NCBI GenBank assembly: GCA_963773335.1
Contig: CAVZAT010000004.1
Coordinates: forward strand, 1,550,001 to 1,614,000
Direction of reading: 5' to 3'
From: UBA4742 sp963773335
Lineage (GTDB): Bacteria > Actinomycetota > Acidimicrobiia > Acidimicrobiales > Acidimicrobilacustridaceae
Length of the DNA: 64,000 bases
Shown: piece by piece, positions 25,970 through 35,161 of the stretch
Position numbering within the stretch: position 1 is the first letter of the stretch
How the letters are laid out: each line of letters begins with the position of its first letter
The notes under the pieces: generated by a model
Told to the model about the DNA's origin: nothing
Databases searched by the model: none
Seen by the model: the letters and a program-made list of their open reading frames with translations, nothing else
Position numbers and translations under genes: made by a program

Positions 25970-26464
25970 ATGCTGGATCGCGAGGAGGAGCGGCGCCTGG
26001 CCGAGATCGAGGCCCGGCTGCGCGTCGAGGATCCCGAGCTGCACGGGCTGTTCGACCGGGCGCCCGCCATGCGCCCGTCCCGGCCCGGCCCGCCCCCGCG
26101 CCGTCCCCGCCACGATCAGCTCGACCCGCAGATCGACCGGCCCGACGACCCCAGCCACCAAGATGATGATCGGGGTCGCGAAGCACACCACGATCCGCTC
26201 GACCATCCCGGCCGCCGTTGGGACGACGGGTCGGCGTTCGACGCCGAGCTGGAGCTGGCCCCCACGCCGGGCGTGGTGAGGTCCATCGTGCGCACCTTCG
26301 TGGCCGTCATCGCCGCCGTCGCCCTGACCACCCTCGTCACCTTGGCCCTCGGGCCGAACGTGGGCGGGTTCGTGTCGGTGGTGGCCTTCTGCCTGGCCGG
26401 CATGTACGGCTACCAGACCATCCGGGGTTGCCCCGGTCTGCGGCGGGCCCGGGGACAGGGCTGA
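25970..26464 (+). CDS. DUF3040 small membrane protein
   Basis: A 164-residue protein. MLDREEERRLAEIEARLRVE followed by DPELHGLF is the diagnostic N-terminal helix of the DUF3040 family of actinobacterial membrane proteins. A long, charged proline- and histidine-rich middle (residues about 30-95) separates it from two membrane helices (FVAVIAAVALTTLVTLALGP and FVSVVAFCLAGMYGY). The middle is longer than usual, and a small frame error there cannot be excluded. The stop overlaps the presumed CTG start of the methyltransferase. Confidence 0.72.
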   Translation: MLDREEERRLAEIEARLRVEDPELHGLFDRAPAMRPSRPGPPPRRPRHDQLDPQIDRPDDPSHQDDDRGREAHHDPLDHPGRRWDDGSAFDAELELAPTPGVVRSIVRTFVAVIAAVALTTLVTLALGPNVGGFVSVVAFCLAGMYGYQTIRGCPGLRRARGQG

Positions 26465-27096
26465 CCGCTCCCGATCCGCCGGTCGAAGGCGTCGGGGTCG
26501 GCCCCCATCCTCAGCCCTGGCCCGACGACCCCCGCTTCGACGTCGACCTGCTGGCCGCTGGCGATCGGCGCAACGTCGCCGACCGCTACCGCTACTGGAC
26601 CAACACGGCCATCGTCGAGGACCTCGACCAGCGGCGCCACCCGTTCCATGTGGCCATCGAGAACTGGCAGCACGACATGAACATCGGCACCGTGGTGCGC
26701 AACGCCAACGCCTTCCTGGCCGCCGAGGTCCACATCGTCGGACGCCGCCGCTGGAACCGGCGGGGCGCCATGGTGACCGACCGATACCAGCACGTCCGCC
26801 ACCATCCGGAGGTGGACGACCTGGTGCGCTGGGCCGGCCAGGAGGGCTTGCCCCTGATCGGGATCGACAACCTGCCGGGGTCCGAGCCCATCGAGACCGT
26901 CCAGCTCCCGGCGCGTTGCGTGTTGGTGTTCGGCCAGGAGGGGCCGGGGTTGTCAGAGGCGGTACAGGCCGCGGCGACCACCGTCTGCTCGATCAGCCAG
27001 TACGGCTCCACCCGCTCGATCAACGCCGGAGTGGCGTCCGGCATCGCCATGCACACCTGGATCCGCCAGCACGCCGGACCCTGGCCGGTCGCCTAG
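26461..27096 (+). CDS. TrmH/SpoU-family RNA 2'-O-methyltransferase
   Basis: About 211 residues. The SPOUT motifs are clear: NIGTVVRNANAFLAAEVHIV (motif 1), CVLVFGQEGPGLSEAV (motif 2, where G-x-E-G-x-G binds SAM in the knot) and SISQYGSTRSINAGVASGIA (motif 3). It should methylate a ribose in tRNA or rRNA. No ATG, GTG or TTG lies in frame before the conserved region; a CTG overlapping the DUF3040 stop (CTGA) is the most plausible start. It converges on the CoA-transferase gene, and the two stops overlap by four bases. Confidence 0.85.
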   Translation: MTAPDPPVEGVGVGPHPQPWPDDPRFDVDLLAAGDRRNVADRYRYWTNTAIVEDLDQRRHPFHVAIENWQHDMNIGTVVRNANAFLAAEVHIVGRRRWNRRGAMVTDRYQHVRHHPEVDDLVRWAGQEGLPLIGIDNLPGSEPIETVQLPARCVLVFGQEGPGLSEAVQAAATTVCSISQYGSTRSINAGVASGIAMHTWIRQHAGPWPVA

Positions 27097-28214
27097 CCGG
27101 ACGGTCGGGCCGACCAGCTCGCGTCGCGATGTTGGTCCAGCTCAGGGGGTGGGCGCCGGCGACGCGCCGGGTGGTGGGTGAGCCGGACGGGGAAGCCACC
27201 GGCCGGGTCGGCCCAGGGGTGGGCGGTGACCGCGCCGATGGCCCGGAAGTGGTCCAGGGCAACCATCTCGTCGCGGTCCAGGACGGGGGCCACGGGCACG
27301 CCGACGGCCAGCAGGTCGTCGACCAGCTCGTCGCGCCGACGAGCGACCACGGCCCCAGCCACCCGCGCCTGCAGCTCGTCGACTCGGGCGAGCCGGGCGG
27401 CAAAGCCGAGGCCGGCCGCGTCGCCGAGGCCCAGTTCGTGGCACAGCGGATCCCAGAAGTGGTCTTCGCTGATCACGCCCAGCACCACGTGGCCGTCGTC
27501 CACGGTGGCGAAGGTGCCGTAGCCGGGCACGCCGCGGCGATCGGCGCCGGCACCGCGGTCCGGACCCGGATCGGACAGCTCGGCCTCGGTCCGCGGGGCC
27601 ACCGCCCCGGTCCAGGTGGCCAGCACGCCGGCCATGGCCACATCCACCCGCTCGCCCTCACCGGTGCGCCCCGCCCGTACCAAGGCGGCGCACACCGCGT
27701 ACGCCGCGGTCATGCCCCCGGCCAGGTCCGCCACCGGGACAGCCGGCACCGCGGGTTTGCCCCCTTCCGGGGACAACATGGCCGACCATGCCGCGTAGTT
27801 CAGGTCGTGGCCGGGCACCGCCGCCAGCGGTCCGTCCTGGCCGAGGCCCGACACCGAGCAGTACACCACCGCCGGGTTCACGGCCCGCACCTGCTCATAG
27901 CCCACGCCCAGACGATCGGCCACACCGGGGCGGTACCCCTCGACGACCACGTCGGCGCCCGCGGCCAGGTCCAGGGCGCGGGCGCGGCCGGCCGGGGCCT
28001 TGAGGTCCAGCACCAGACCCCGCTTGTCGGCGTGCAGACTTGCGAACAGCCCCGGGTAGGCCCGCATGGGGTCACCTCCCGGCGGCTCGACCTTGATCAC
28101 CTCGGCCCCAAGGTCGGCCAGGAGCTGCGTCGCGTAGGGGCCGGGACGCCAGATGCTGAGGTCCAGCACCCGTACCCCTTCGAGCAGACCACCATTGGGT
28201 CCTGGATCCCCCAC
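27093..28214 (-). CDS. CaiB/BaiF (class III) CoA-transferase
   Basis: A 373-residue protein. GVRVLDLSIWRPGPYATQLL then ADLGAEVIKVEPPGGDPMR is the class III opening; PGHDLNYAAWSAML holds the catalytic aspartate in G-H-D, and ADLAGGMTAAYAVCAALVRA plus YGTFATVDDGHVVLGVISED are later conserved blocks. It transfers CoA between organic acids, as in formyl-CoA, carnitine or bile acid metabolism; the substrate is not identifiable. The GTG/ATG region sits beside an intergenic tandem repeat shared with the divergent CDF gene. Confidence 0.9.
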   Translation of the reverse strand: MGDPGPNGGLLEGVRVLDLSIWRPGPYATQLLADLGAEVIKVEPPGGDPMRAYPGLFASLHADKRGLVLDLKAPAGRARALDLAAGADVVVEGYRPGVADRLGVGYEQVRAVNPAVVYCSVSGLGQDGPLAAVPGHDLNYAAWSAMLSPEGGKPAVPAVPVADLAGGMTAAYAVCAALVRAGRTGEGERVDVAMAGVLATWTGAVAPRTEAELSDPGPDRGAGADRRGVPGYGTFATVDDGHVVLGVISEDHFWDPLCHELGLGDAAGLGFAARLARVDELQARVAGAVVARRRDELVDDLLAVGVPVAPVLDRDEMVALDHFRAIGAVTAHPWADPAGGFPVRLTHHPARRRRPPPELDQHRDASWSARPSG

Positions 28215-28234
28215 CCACCCAGTGTCGCAGGCTT

Positions 28235-28284
28235 CCCGTCGGCCGCCAGGCCGAGCAGCCCGTCGGCCGCCAGGCCGAGCAGCC
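28235..28284. repeat. Exact 24-base tandem duplication in the CoA-transferase/CDF intergenic gap
   Basis: Two adjacent identical copies of a 24-base unit (28235-28258 and 28259-28282), GC-rich and starting cccgtcggccgcc. They occupy the gap between two divergent starts, where promoters should lie, so copy number could affect expression of either gene. Confidence 0.85.
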
Positions 28285-28337
28285 AGTTGTATCGTGGGAG
28301 TGGTGGCCCCTCGCCTCGCCCTTCACCGGCTGATCCG

Positions 28338-29255
28338 GTGAGCGGTCACGCCCACACCGAGGGCACCGGACACCGCGGGGCGCAACGACAGGCGCTGATC
28401 ATCGCCCTGGTGGCCAACGCCGGCTACGCGGTGGTCGAGGTGGTCGGCGGCGTCGCCTTCGGCTCCCTGGCCCTGCTGGCCGATGCCGTCCACCTGGCGT
28501 CGGACGTGGTGGCCCTGGTCGTGGCCCTGGTCGCGCTCGCCCTGATGGAACGCCCGGCCACGGCTCGTCACAGCTTCGGGCTGAAGCGAGCCGAGGTGCT
28601 GGGCGCCCAGTTCAACGGCGTGGTGCTCGTAGGCGTGTCCGTGCTGATCATCGTGGAAGCGGTGTCCCGCCTGGGCTCGCCCAGCACGGTGCGCGGCGGC
28701 GGGGTGGTCCTGGTGGCGTCGATCGGCTTGGTCGTCAACCTGGGCAGCGCCGCGGTGTTGCTGCGGGCCGAGGGCCACAGCCTCAACATGCGCGCCGCCT
28801 TCCTGCACATGGCCGCCGACGCCGCCGGCTCGCTGGCCGCCATCGTGGCCGGCGTGGCCGTGGTGGTGTGGGACGCCACCTGGGTCGACCCCGCCGCCTC
28901 CATCTTCATCGCCCTGCTGGTGCTGTGGTCGGCGTGGGGCCTGCTGCGCGACACCACGAACGTGCTGTTGGAGGGGACCCCCAAGGGGATCGATCCCGAC
29001 GCCGTGCGCGCCGCCCTGGAGGCGGACCCGGCCGTCGAGGCGGTGCACCACGTCCACCTGTGGAGCGTGGCCTCCGACGAGCCCTCGCTGTCGGCGCACG
29101 TGGTGCTGGAGGGCGAGGTCACCCTCCACGAGGCACAGCAGCGTGGCGAAGCGCTCAAGGCCATGCTCGCCCAGCGGTTCACCATCGACCACGCCACCCT
29201 CGAGCTGGAGTGCCACGCCTGCGACGAGGTCCTGCCGCCCACCCACGCCCACTGA
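28338..29255 (+). CDS. CDF family cation (zinc-type) efflux protein
   Basis: A 305-residue protein starting with GTG. Six membrane helices; LALLADAVHLASDVVALVVA supplies the D-x3-H/D site in helix 2, and LHMAADAAGSLAAIVAGVAV supplies H-x3-D in helix 5, the paired metal sites of zinc/cadmium exporters. The C-terminal cytoplasmic domain (about 210-305) has HHVHLWSVASDEPSLSAHVV and ends with a LELECHAC segment and a PTHAH tail. The N-terminal histidines (GHAHTEGTGH) are a usual metal-sensing feature of the family. It would pump Zn2+ or similar ions out using the proton gradient. Confidence 0.92.
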   Translation: MSGHAHTEGTGHRGAQRQALIIALVANAGYAVVEVVGGVAFGSLALLADAVHLASDVVALVVALVALALMERPATARHSFGLKRAEVLGAQFNGVVLVGVSVLIIVEAVSRLGSPSTVRGGGVVLVASIGLVVNLGSAAVLLRAEGHSLNMRAAFLHMAADAAGSLAAIVAGVAVVVWDATWVDPAASIFIALLVLWSAWGLLRDTTNVLLEGTPKGIDPDAVRAALEADPAVEAVHHVHLWSVASDEPSLSAHVVLEGEVTLHEAQQRGEALKAMLAQRFTIDHATLELECHACDEVLPPTHAH

Positions 29256-29285
29256 GTCGCCGTCACCCCTGCGCCGTGGCCGCGA

Positions 29286-30668
29286 TCAGGGTTGGCGGAG
29301 ATGCCAGGCCTTGGGTCGGGTGAAGGTGAGCAGACCGTAGGTCGACAGCGTGGTCCCGATGCCGGAGTGGCCGCGACCGGACCACGGCAGCCGCGGGCTG
29401 ACCCGGTCACAGCAGTTCCAGTACGCCGAGCCCACGTCGAGGCGATCCAGGACGGCCTGGGCCCGCCGGGGATCGCGTGCGTAGACCGCGGCGGTGAGGC
29501 CGTAGTCGGTGTCGGCCATGGCCGCCGCCGCCTCGTCGTCGTCGGCCACGGCCTGGATGCCGATGATCGGGCCGAAGCTCTCGTCGCGCATCACCGTCAT
29601 GGTCGCGTCCACCCCCGTGAGCACGGTGGGCTCGAACCAGCCGTCAGGACGGCCGGCCACCCGGTGGCCACCCCGGACCAGCGTCGCCCCGCCGGCTACG
29701 GCCTCGGCCACCTGGGCTTCGAGCACCGCCACCTGCTCGGGTCGCGTGAGCGGGCCGAGATAGGTGGTCTCGTCGGTGGGGTCGCCCATCACGAATCCGT
29801 CCACCAGGTCGACGAACCGGGCGACGAACTCGTCGTGGACGCCACGATGGACGTAGATCCGCTCGACCGAACAGCAGCTCTGGCCGTTGTTGTAGAAGGC
29901 CCCGTCAGCCAAGCTGGCCGCCGCCGCGGCCACGTCGACATCGTCGCACACATAGGCCGGGTCCTTGCCTCCCAGCTCGAGCTGCACCGGGATCATGCGG
30001 CCGGACGCCGCCTGGGCGATGACCTGGCCGGTGCGATACGAGCCGGTGAAGAAGATGCCGTCGAGGTCGTGGCCGAGGAGCTCGACGCCCGCCGAGCCGT
30101 CGCCCACCACCACGGCGAACACGTCGACGGGCACGCCCGCGTCTCCCAGCATCGAGGCGATGGCCAGGCCGGTGAGCGTGGCGTGCTCCGACGGCTTGTA
30201 GAGCACGGCGTTGCCGGCCAGCAGGGCGGGCACGAACACGTTGGCGCCCACGAAGTACGGGTAGTTCCACGCCGAGATGTTGGCAATCACGCCCAGCGGT
30301 TCGTGGGTGATGGTCTCGGTCAGCGCGACGTCACCCTCGTCGTGGCCACCGAAAACCGTCTCGTCAGCCAGCACCTCGGTGGCATGGTCGACGAAGAAGT
30401 CGATCCGACCCAACACGCCCGCCAGCTCGTTGCGACTCTGGGCGATGGGCTTGCCCGTCTCCGACGTGAGCGTGCGGGCCAGCTCCTCGGCCTGGCTCTC
30501 CAACCCGCGCCGGAAGGTGCTCAGGATGGCCACACGCTCGTCGAGCGGCCGGGCCGCCCAGCCCGGCTGGGCTCGACGGGCGGCGTCCACCTTGACCACG
30601 ATGGTCTGGGGCGTGTCGTCCAAGACGGTGTCGACGGGCTCGCCGGTGGCCGGGTCGATGATCTTCAC
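29286..30668 (-). CDS. NAD(P)-dependent aldehyde dehydrogenase
   Basis: A 460-residue protein. ISAWNYPYFVGANVFVPALL and LYKPSEHATLTG form the cofactor site; FTGSYRTGQVIAQAA is the G-x-T/S-x3-G loop; LELGGKDPAYV supplies the general-base glutamate; and YNNGQSCCSVERIYVHRGVH holds the catalytic cysteine (two adjacent cysteines). The end (SGIGTTLSTYGLLTFTRPKA) is family-typical. It oxidises an aldehyde to an acid. It lies 10 bases downstream of the iron alcohol dehydrogenase, so the pair likely turns an alcohol into its acid in two steps. Confidence 0.93.
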   Translation of the reverse strand: MKIIDPATGEPVDTVLDDTPQTIVVKVDAARRAQPGWAARPLDERVAILSTFRRGLESQAEELARTLTSETGKPIAQSRNELAGVLGRIDFFVDHATEVLADETVFGGHDEGDVALTETITHEPLGVIANISAWNYPYFVGANVFVPALLAGNAVLYKPSEHATLTGLAIASMLGDAGVPVDVFAVVVGDGSAGVELLGHDLDGIFFTGSYRTGQVIAQAASGRMIPVQLELGGKDPAYVCDDVDVAAAAASLADGAFYNNGQSCCSVERIYVHRGVHDEFVARFVDLVDGFVMGDPTDETTYLGPLTRPEQVAVLEAQVAEAVAGGATLVRGGHRVAGRPDGWFEPTVLTGVDATMTVMRDESFGPIIGIQAVADDDEAAAAMADTDYGLTAAVYARDPRRAQAVLDRLDVGSAYWNCCDRVSPRLPWSGRGHSGIGTTLSTYGLLTFTRPKAWHLRQP

Positions 30669-30678
30669 CGGGCCCGCC

Positions 30679-31824
30679 TCATCGAAAGGCTTCGACGAAG
30701 ATCCGCTCGAAGTCCTGGCGGGTCACCGGTCGCGGGTTGTTGAGGTGACAGGTGTCCTCGACCGCGACGTCGACCAGCCGCTCGAGTTGACCGGCATCGA
30801 CAGCGGTGTCGGCCAGCGACCGAGGCACGTCGATCTCCGCTTTGAGGTCGGCCAGCCAGCGCAGAAAGCCGTCGGGGGACACATCCTCGAGACGCACGGT
30901 CCGGGCCATGGCGTCGAATCGAGCGGGCACGGTCTCGACGTTGAAGGCCAGGGCGTGGTCGATCATCACGGCGTTGGCCAGGCCGTGGTGCATGTCGGCC
31001 ACCGTGCCCAGGGCGTGGGCGGTCGAGTGCACCACGCCGAGCCCCTTCTGGAAGGCGATGGCCCCCATCATGGAACTCATCATCATGGCCCCGCGAGCCT
31101 CGAGGTCGCGGGGGTGGGCCACCGCCCGGGCCAGGTTGGCCGCCCCGATGCGCAGTCCCTCGAGGGCGATGCCGTCGCAGATCGGGTGGTAGTCGCGGGC
31201 CAGGTAGGCCTCGATGTTGTGGGTCAGCGCGTCGATGCCGGTGGCCGCGGTGATGGCGGGGGGCAGGTCGAGCGTCAACTCGGGATCGGCCAGCACCGTG
31301 GCGGCCAACAGGTTGGGCGAGTAGATGATCTGCTTCACATGGGTCACGTCATCGGAGATGACCGCGCTGCGCCCCACCTCGCTGCCGGTTCCCGAAGTGG
31401 TGGGCAGCGCCACCAGGTAGGGCACCGCCCCGATGGCCCGGGCCTCGGGAAGCCCGTCCGCGTAGGCGAACAGGGGTCCCTCGTGGGTCCCCAGCAGGGC
31501 CACGGCCTTGGCCACGTCGAGCGCGGCGCCGCCGCCGATGCCCACCACCGCGTCGGCGGCGTGGGCCCGGTAGGCGTCGGCTCCGGCCTCGACCTGCGAG
31601 GCCACCGGGTTGCCCCGCACCCCGTCGTAGACGTGGGGGTCGTGGCCCCCGGCGGCCAGGTTGGCCAAGAGGTCGGTGAAGATGGGTAAGGCGCTGATGC
31701 CGGGATCGGTCACCACCAGCGGCCGAGCCAGACCCCGGGCACGCAACTCGTCGACCAGCAGGTGGCGAGCGCCCGGCCCGAACGTGATGGCGGTGGGGAA
31801 GGCGAAACGATGGAGCTCACTCAT
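30679..31824 (-). CDS. Iron-containing (group III) alcohol dehydrogenase
   Basis: A 381-residue protein. VGIGGGAALDVAKAVALLGT is the NAD-binding GGGS-type motif, TTSGTGSEVGRSAVI a cofactor loop, and HNIEAYLARDYHPICDG, VVHSTAHALGTVADMHHGLA the metal region where an aspartate and three histidines bind Fe2+ or Zn2+. It interconverts an alcohol and an aldehyde or ketone; relatives act on ethanol, butanol, lactaldehyde or 4-hydroxybutyrate. It is co-transcribed with the following aldehyde dehydrogenase. Confidence 0.93.
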   Translation of the reverse strand: MSELHRFAFPTAITFGPGARHLLVDELRARGLARPLVVTDPGISALPIFTDLLANLAAGGHDPHVYDGVRGNPVASQVEAGADAYRAHAADAVVGIGGGAALDVAKAVALLGTHEGPLFAYADGLPEARAIGAVPYLVALPTTSGTGSEVGRSAVISDDVTHVKQIIYSPNLLAATVLADPELTLDLPPAITAATGIDALTHNIEAYLARDYHPICDGIALEGLRIGAANLARAVAHPRDLEARGAMMMSSMMGAIAFQKGLGVVHSTAHALGTVADMHHGLANAVMIDHALAFNVETVPARFDAMARTVRLEDVSPDGFLRWLADLKAEIDVPRSLADTAVDAGQLERLVDVAVEDTCHLNNPRPVTRQDFERIFVEAFR

Positions 31825-31873
31825 GGCGCCGTCATTGTGCCAGCCCGCTCCGTGCCTCCTGCCGAAATCTCCC

Positions 31874-34800
31874 TCAGACCTCCAGCTTCCAGCCGGCGGC
31901 GGGCAGCAGGTAGGGCCGGAACTTCACCAGCCGGCTCTTGTCCTCGTCGGCCAGCAGCGCGTGATGGGGACGCAGGCTGGCGCCGTAGGCGCTGTCGAGC
32001 AGGGCCAGGGAGTCCTCGGCCGCCAGCGCGGTGGCCACCCGGAGACCGAAGTGGTTGGTGGCCCGCTCGCCCAGCCGGGCGTCGAGCTGTTCGATCGTCT
32101 CGCACCACACCAGGCTGTGCACCCCGACCTCGGGACCGTCCCGCAGCACCATGAGCAGGGTCTCCAACTCGGCGCCGGACGTTTCCGGACTGCTGGCACC
32201 CATCGCCGTCGGGTCCAGCTCGTGGGCGCGTTCCAGATGGGCGATGACGAACAGGCAGGGGGGCTCGTCGAATCGGCCGTGATCACGGCGCTCGGCCACG
32301 CGCTGGCCCACCTGGTCGAGCACGGCGCGCAGCGAACGGCGCCGGGCCACGCGCACGGGCGGCACCGCGCCGAGCGCGCTCAGCGCGTCGCCGAAGCCCG
32401 TCTCCAGACCGCCCAGGTCGAGCACCCAGGTCTCCAGCGCGCCGCCGTGACCCATCACCGCAGTGGCCACCGCGGCGTGCAGCAGGCCGGGGCCCACTGA
32501 GTCGCCACTGGCCACCACGACCAGGTTGGCGCCCTCCTGGCGGCGCAGGGTCACCTCGACCGGTGGCCCCAGCGCGGCCGGTTCCCCCAGCCACAGCCGA
32601 ACGTTGCGGCGCTGGTCACGACGGTCGGTGTCGCCCACCAGCGACGAGAGCGGCGCCGTGGTCAGTTCGGCCCCTTCGTCCCCGCTGATGACCTGGGGAC
32701 CACCGGTAAGCCCCCGCTCGTCGGCCAGGCGGCGCAGATCGCGCAGGTTGACCCCGCGCTCGTGGGCGTCGATCCACATGGTGCGCATGGGGATGGTGCC
32801 CCCGGCGTGGGTCACCACCGCGTCGCCCGGCTGGGCCGGCTCGTCACCGTCGGCGCCCAGGCGCACCACGGTGGTCACGGCCAGGGGCACGTGGGCCAGC
32901 ACCTTGGCCGAACCCTGGGGGTCGGTCGGATCCGTGCGATCGGCCAGCACCAGATGCACGCCGACCGCCGGGCCGTCCTCGCTGAGGCGCCGCAGCGCCC
33001 GCCCGCTGGCCGCCGCCACCGCGTCGTCGGCCCCGAACAGCTCGTGCAGGCCGTCGAGCACCAGCACCACCCGTCCCAGCTGCTCACCGGTTCGGGCCCG
33101 GTAGCCGGCCAGACCCAGCCGCGCCGTGCCCGAACGGTCCAACAGCCCGGCCCGACGCTCCATCTCGAGCATCGAGGCCTCCAGCGCGGTGAGCCCCAAC
33201 TCCCGTTCGGCCTGGCTGGCCACCAGCCGGGCGTGGGGCAGCCGGTGGCGACCGTAGACCTCCAACGAGCGATGATGACCCAGCCCCACCAGCAGCAGCT
33301 GCAGTTCGTCGGGCGGATAGAGGATGGTGAGCGCGTCGATGATGGCCCCGACGGCGCTCGACACGCCACTGCCGGGCGGACCCAGGACCACGGCGCCCGC
33401 CTCGGCGCGGTCGAACCACAGGCTGGCCAAGCCCCGGTCGCCCGTCCGCCCCACGGGTGCCCCCAGGCCACCAGAGGCGTCGCCGGACCACCAGGTGTCG
33501 GGATCGCCCGGATCCACCGGAGCGGAGGTGGCGGCCACGTCGACGCGGACCCGGCGACGCTGGGCCTGGGCCAGCAGGTCGAACACCGCGCCGGGGGTGG
33601 CCGGTGCCCGGCGGGCCTGGCGAGCCAGGGCGCCGATGGCGGTGCTCACCCGCTCGAACAGGGTCGGCTCGCCCCGCTCGGCCACGGTCAGGTCGGGGCT
33701 CTCGTCGGCTCGGAGGCGCCAGCGGCCGGCCCGCTCCACGTCCATCGCCAACCCGTCAGGCCCGGCGTGCACCACGGGCAGGCCCGCCAGGCCCTTGTCG
33801 GCCACGCGACGCCCCCGCGACGACCCCTCCCGCACCACGATCACCGTCACGCCACAGCGCGCCCCCGACTCCACCAGGGCCCGCAGCAACCCCAGGGACC
33901 GGTCGGTGAATCCGGTCGGATGGTCGAAGACCACCAGGTAGCGGTAGGGCTCGACGATCTCGTGGGCGGCCCGGTGCAGCTCGTCGAGGCTGGAAAAGCG
34001 GCCCTGGAGGTGGCGGGTCGTGACCCGCTCGACGTGGCGGGTGAGCTCGGCCAGGTGTTCTTCGATCTCGCTGTCGATGGTGAGGGCACCGCCGGCGACC
34101 AGCTCGGCGTCGTACTCGGCCAGGCCGAGGAAGGGGGCGATGGGCTCGCCCATGCCCTTGGGGTCGATGAAGCTGAACCGCGCCGCGCCCGGTGGCAGTC
34201 CGGCCAGCACGCGCAGCACCACGCTGCGCACCGCCTCCACCGCCTCGGCCCGCGACGTGCCGCCTTCGAACAGCACACCGGGACCGCCGGTGGCCGGCAG
34301 CAACGCCGGGATGGTCACGCCCGGAAGGTCGGGGTGCACGAACGCCCCGAGGCGCATCATGGGGGGTGTGGCCAGCACCTCGGCCGCCTCTGCCGGCTCC
34401 CACTCGGACCAGGTGGGATCCGACCACGGCCGCGCCGCCGGAGGCAGGGCCTGGTTCAGCAACTGAAGGTCGCGCTCGAGCACTCCCAGGCCGATCTCGA
34501 AGCTGGCCCTGGCCTCCTTGCCTTCGACCTGGACCTCGTCCTCGGTGCGGGCCAGGAGCCTCCGCTTGGTGTGGTCGGCTCGCTGGACCATCCGGGCCAC
34601 GGACAGCGCCGACTCGTTCAGCAGCCGGCCGATGGCCGGCATGCGCAGCGCGCCGGTGATGCCCTGGGCCGCCTTGAGCTCCTGCTCCAGTGCCCCCACC
34701 AGCCGGTCGAACGATCCCAGGTCCTCCACCGCCGAGGGATCGATCATGGGGCCGAGGCGCAGGGCCGACTCCAACAGGTCCAGCTTGCCCTTCTGGGCCG

Positions 34801-35161
34801 CGATCTGCCGGGCTCGGCCTTGGAGGTGGCCGAGGCGCTCGGTGGCCGCCTCCGCCGCTTCCCGTTGGCTCTCGTAGCTCCGCTCGATGCGAAACTGCTC
34901 CTGGGCCTGCTCGGCTCGGAGCCCTTCGACGTCGTGCTCCAGCGTGCTCAGCAGCACCACCGTGCGCTCGAGCAGGTCGCGCACGAACCCGACCGGATCG
35001 GCGATGGCCTGGTCCACCGCGTCCGCTTCTGCCACCCGCTTGGGCAGCGGGGCCAAGCCGGACCCCCCCGTGGCCGCATCCGACGAACCGCCTGCCGCCG
35101 GGGCTCGCCGACTGAGCGGGCGCGCCCCTGAATCGGGCGTGGCGCTCGGGTTGGTCCGCAC
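31874..35161 (-). CDS. FtsK/SpoIIIE-like protein with three degenerate ATPase domains
   Basis: A 1095-residue protein; I chose the GTG at 35161 because AGGGGA lies just upstream and the open frame beyond it is low-complexity sequence. Residues about 55-250 are coiled coil (HDVEGLRAEQAQEQFRIERS and following). Three FtsK-like modules follow. Module 1 (about 285-480) has ARFSFIDPKGMG, the D-P-K signature, but its P-loop reads FEGGTSRAEA. Module 2 (about 560-800) has GPPGSGVSS, with valine for the Walker lysine, and a VVLVLDGLHE Walker B. Module 3 (about 855-1090) has VVVASGDSVGP. None has the G-K-S/T needed for normal ATP hydrolysis. This recalls the substrate-binding ATPase-2/3 domains of EccC, but without an active motor domain. 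A scaffold or nucleotide-sensing role is inference. Confidence 0.75.
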   Translation of the reverse strand: MRTNPSATPDSGARPLSRRAPAAGGSSDAATGGSGLAPLPKRVAEADAVDQAIADPVGFVRDLLERTVVLLSTLEHDVEGLRAEQAQEQFRIERSYESQREAAEAATERLGHLQGRARQIAAQKGKLDLLESALRLGPMIDPSAVEDLGSFDRLVGALEQELKAAQGITGALRMPAIGRLLNESALSVARMVQRADHTKRRLLARTEDEVQVEGKEARASFEIGLGVLERDLQLLNQALPPAARPWSDPTWSEWEPAEAAEVLATPPMMRLGAFVHPDLPGVTIPALLPATGGPGVLFEGGTSRAEAVEAVRSVVLRVLAGLPPGAARFSFIDPKGMGEPIAPFLGLAEYDAELVAGGALTIDSEIEEHLAELTRHVERVTTRHLQGRFSSLDELHRAAHEIVEPYRYLVVFDHPTGFTDRSLGLLRALVESGARCGVTVIVVREGSSRGRRVADKGLAGLPVVHAGPDGLAMDVERAGRWRLRADESPDLTVAERGEPTLFERVSTAIGALARQARRAPATPGAVFDLLAQAQRRRVRVDVAATSAPVDPGDPDTWWSGDASGGLGAPVGRTGDRGLASLWFDRAEAGAVVLGPPGSGVSSAVGAIIDALTILYPPDELQLLLVGLGHHRSLEVYGRHRLPHARLVASQAERELGLTALEASMLEMERRAGLLDRSGTARLGLAGYRARTGEQLGRVVLVLDGLHELFGADDAVAAASGRALRRLSEDGPAVGVHLVLADRTDPTDPQGSAKVLAHVPLAVTTVVRLGADGDEPAQPGDAVVTHAGGTIPMRTMWIDAHERGVNLRDLRRLADERGLTGGPQVISGDEGAELTTAPLSSLVGDTDRRDQRRNVRLWLGEPAALGPPVEVTLRRQEGANLVVVASGDSVGPGLLHAAVATAVMGHGGALETWVLDLGGLETGFGDALSALGAVPPVRVARRRSLRAVLDQVGQRVAERRDHGRFDEPPCLFVIAHLERAHELDPTAMGASSPETSGAELETLLMVLRDGPEVGVHSLVWCETIEQLDARLGERATNHFGLRVATALAAEDSLALLDSAYGASLRPHHALLADEDKSRLVKFRPYLLPAAGWKLEV

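Noticed and set aside
26160..26206. Membrane-helix-like minus-strand frame (FATPIIILVAGVVG)
   Set aside because: Opposite the DUF3040 gene; the rest of that frame is composition-driven Gly/Ala/Arg sequence.
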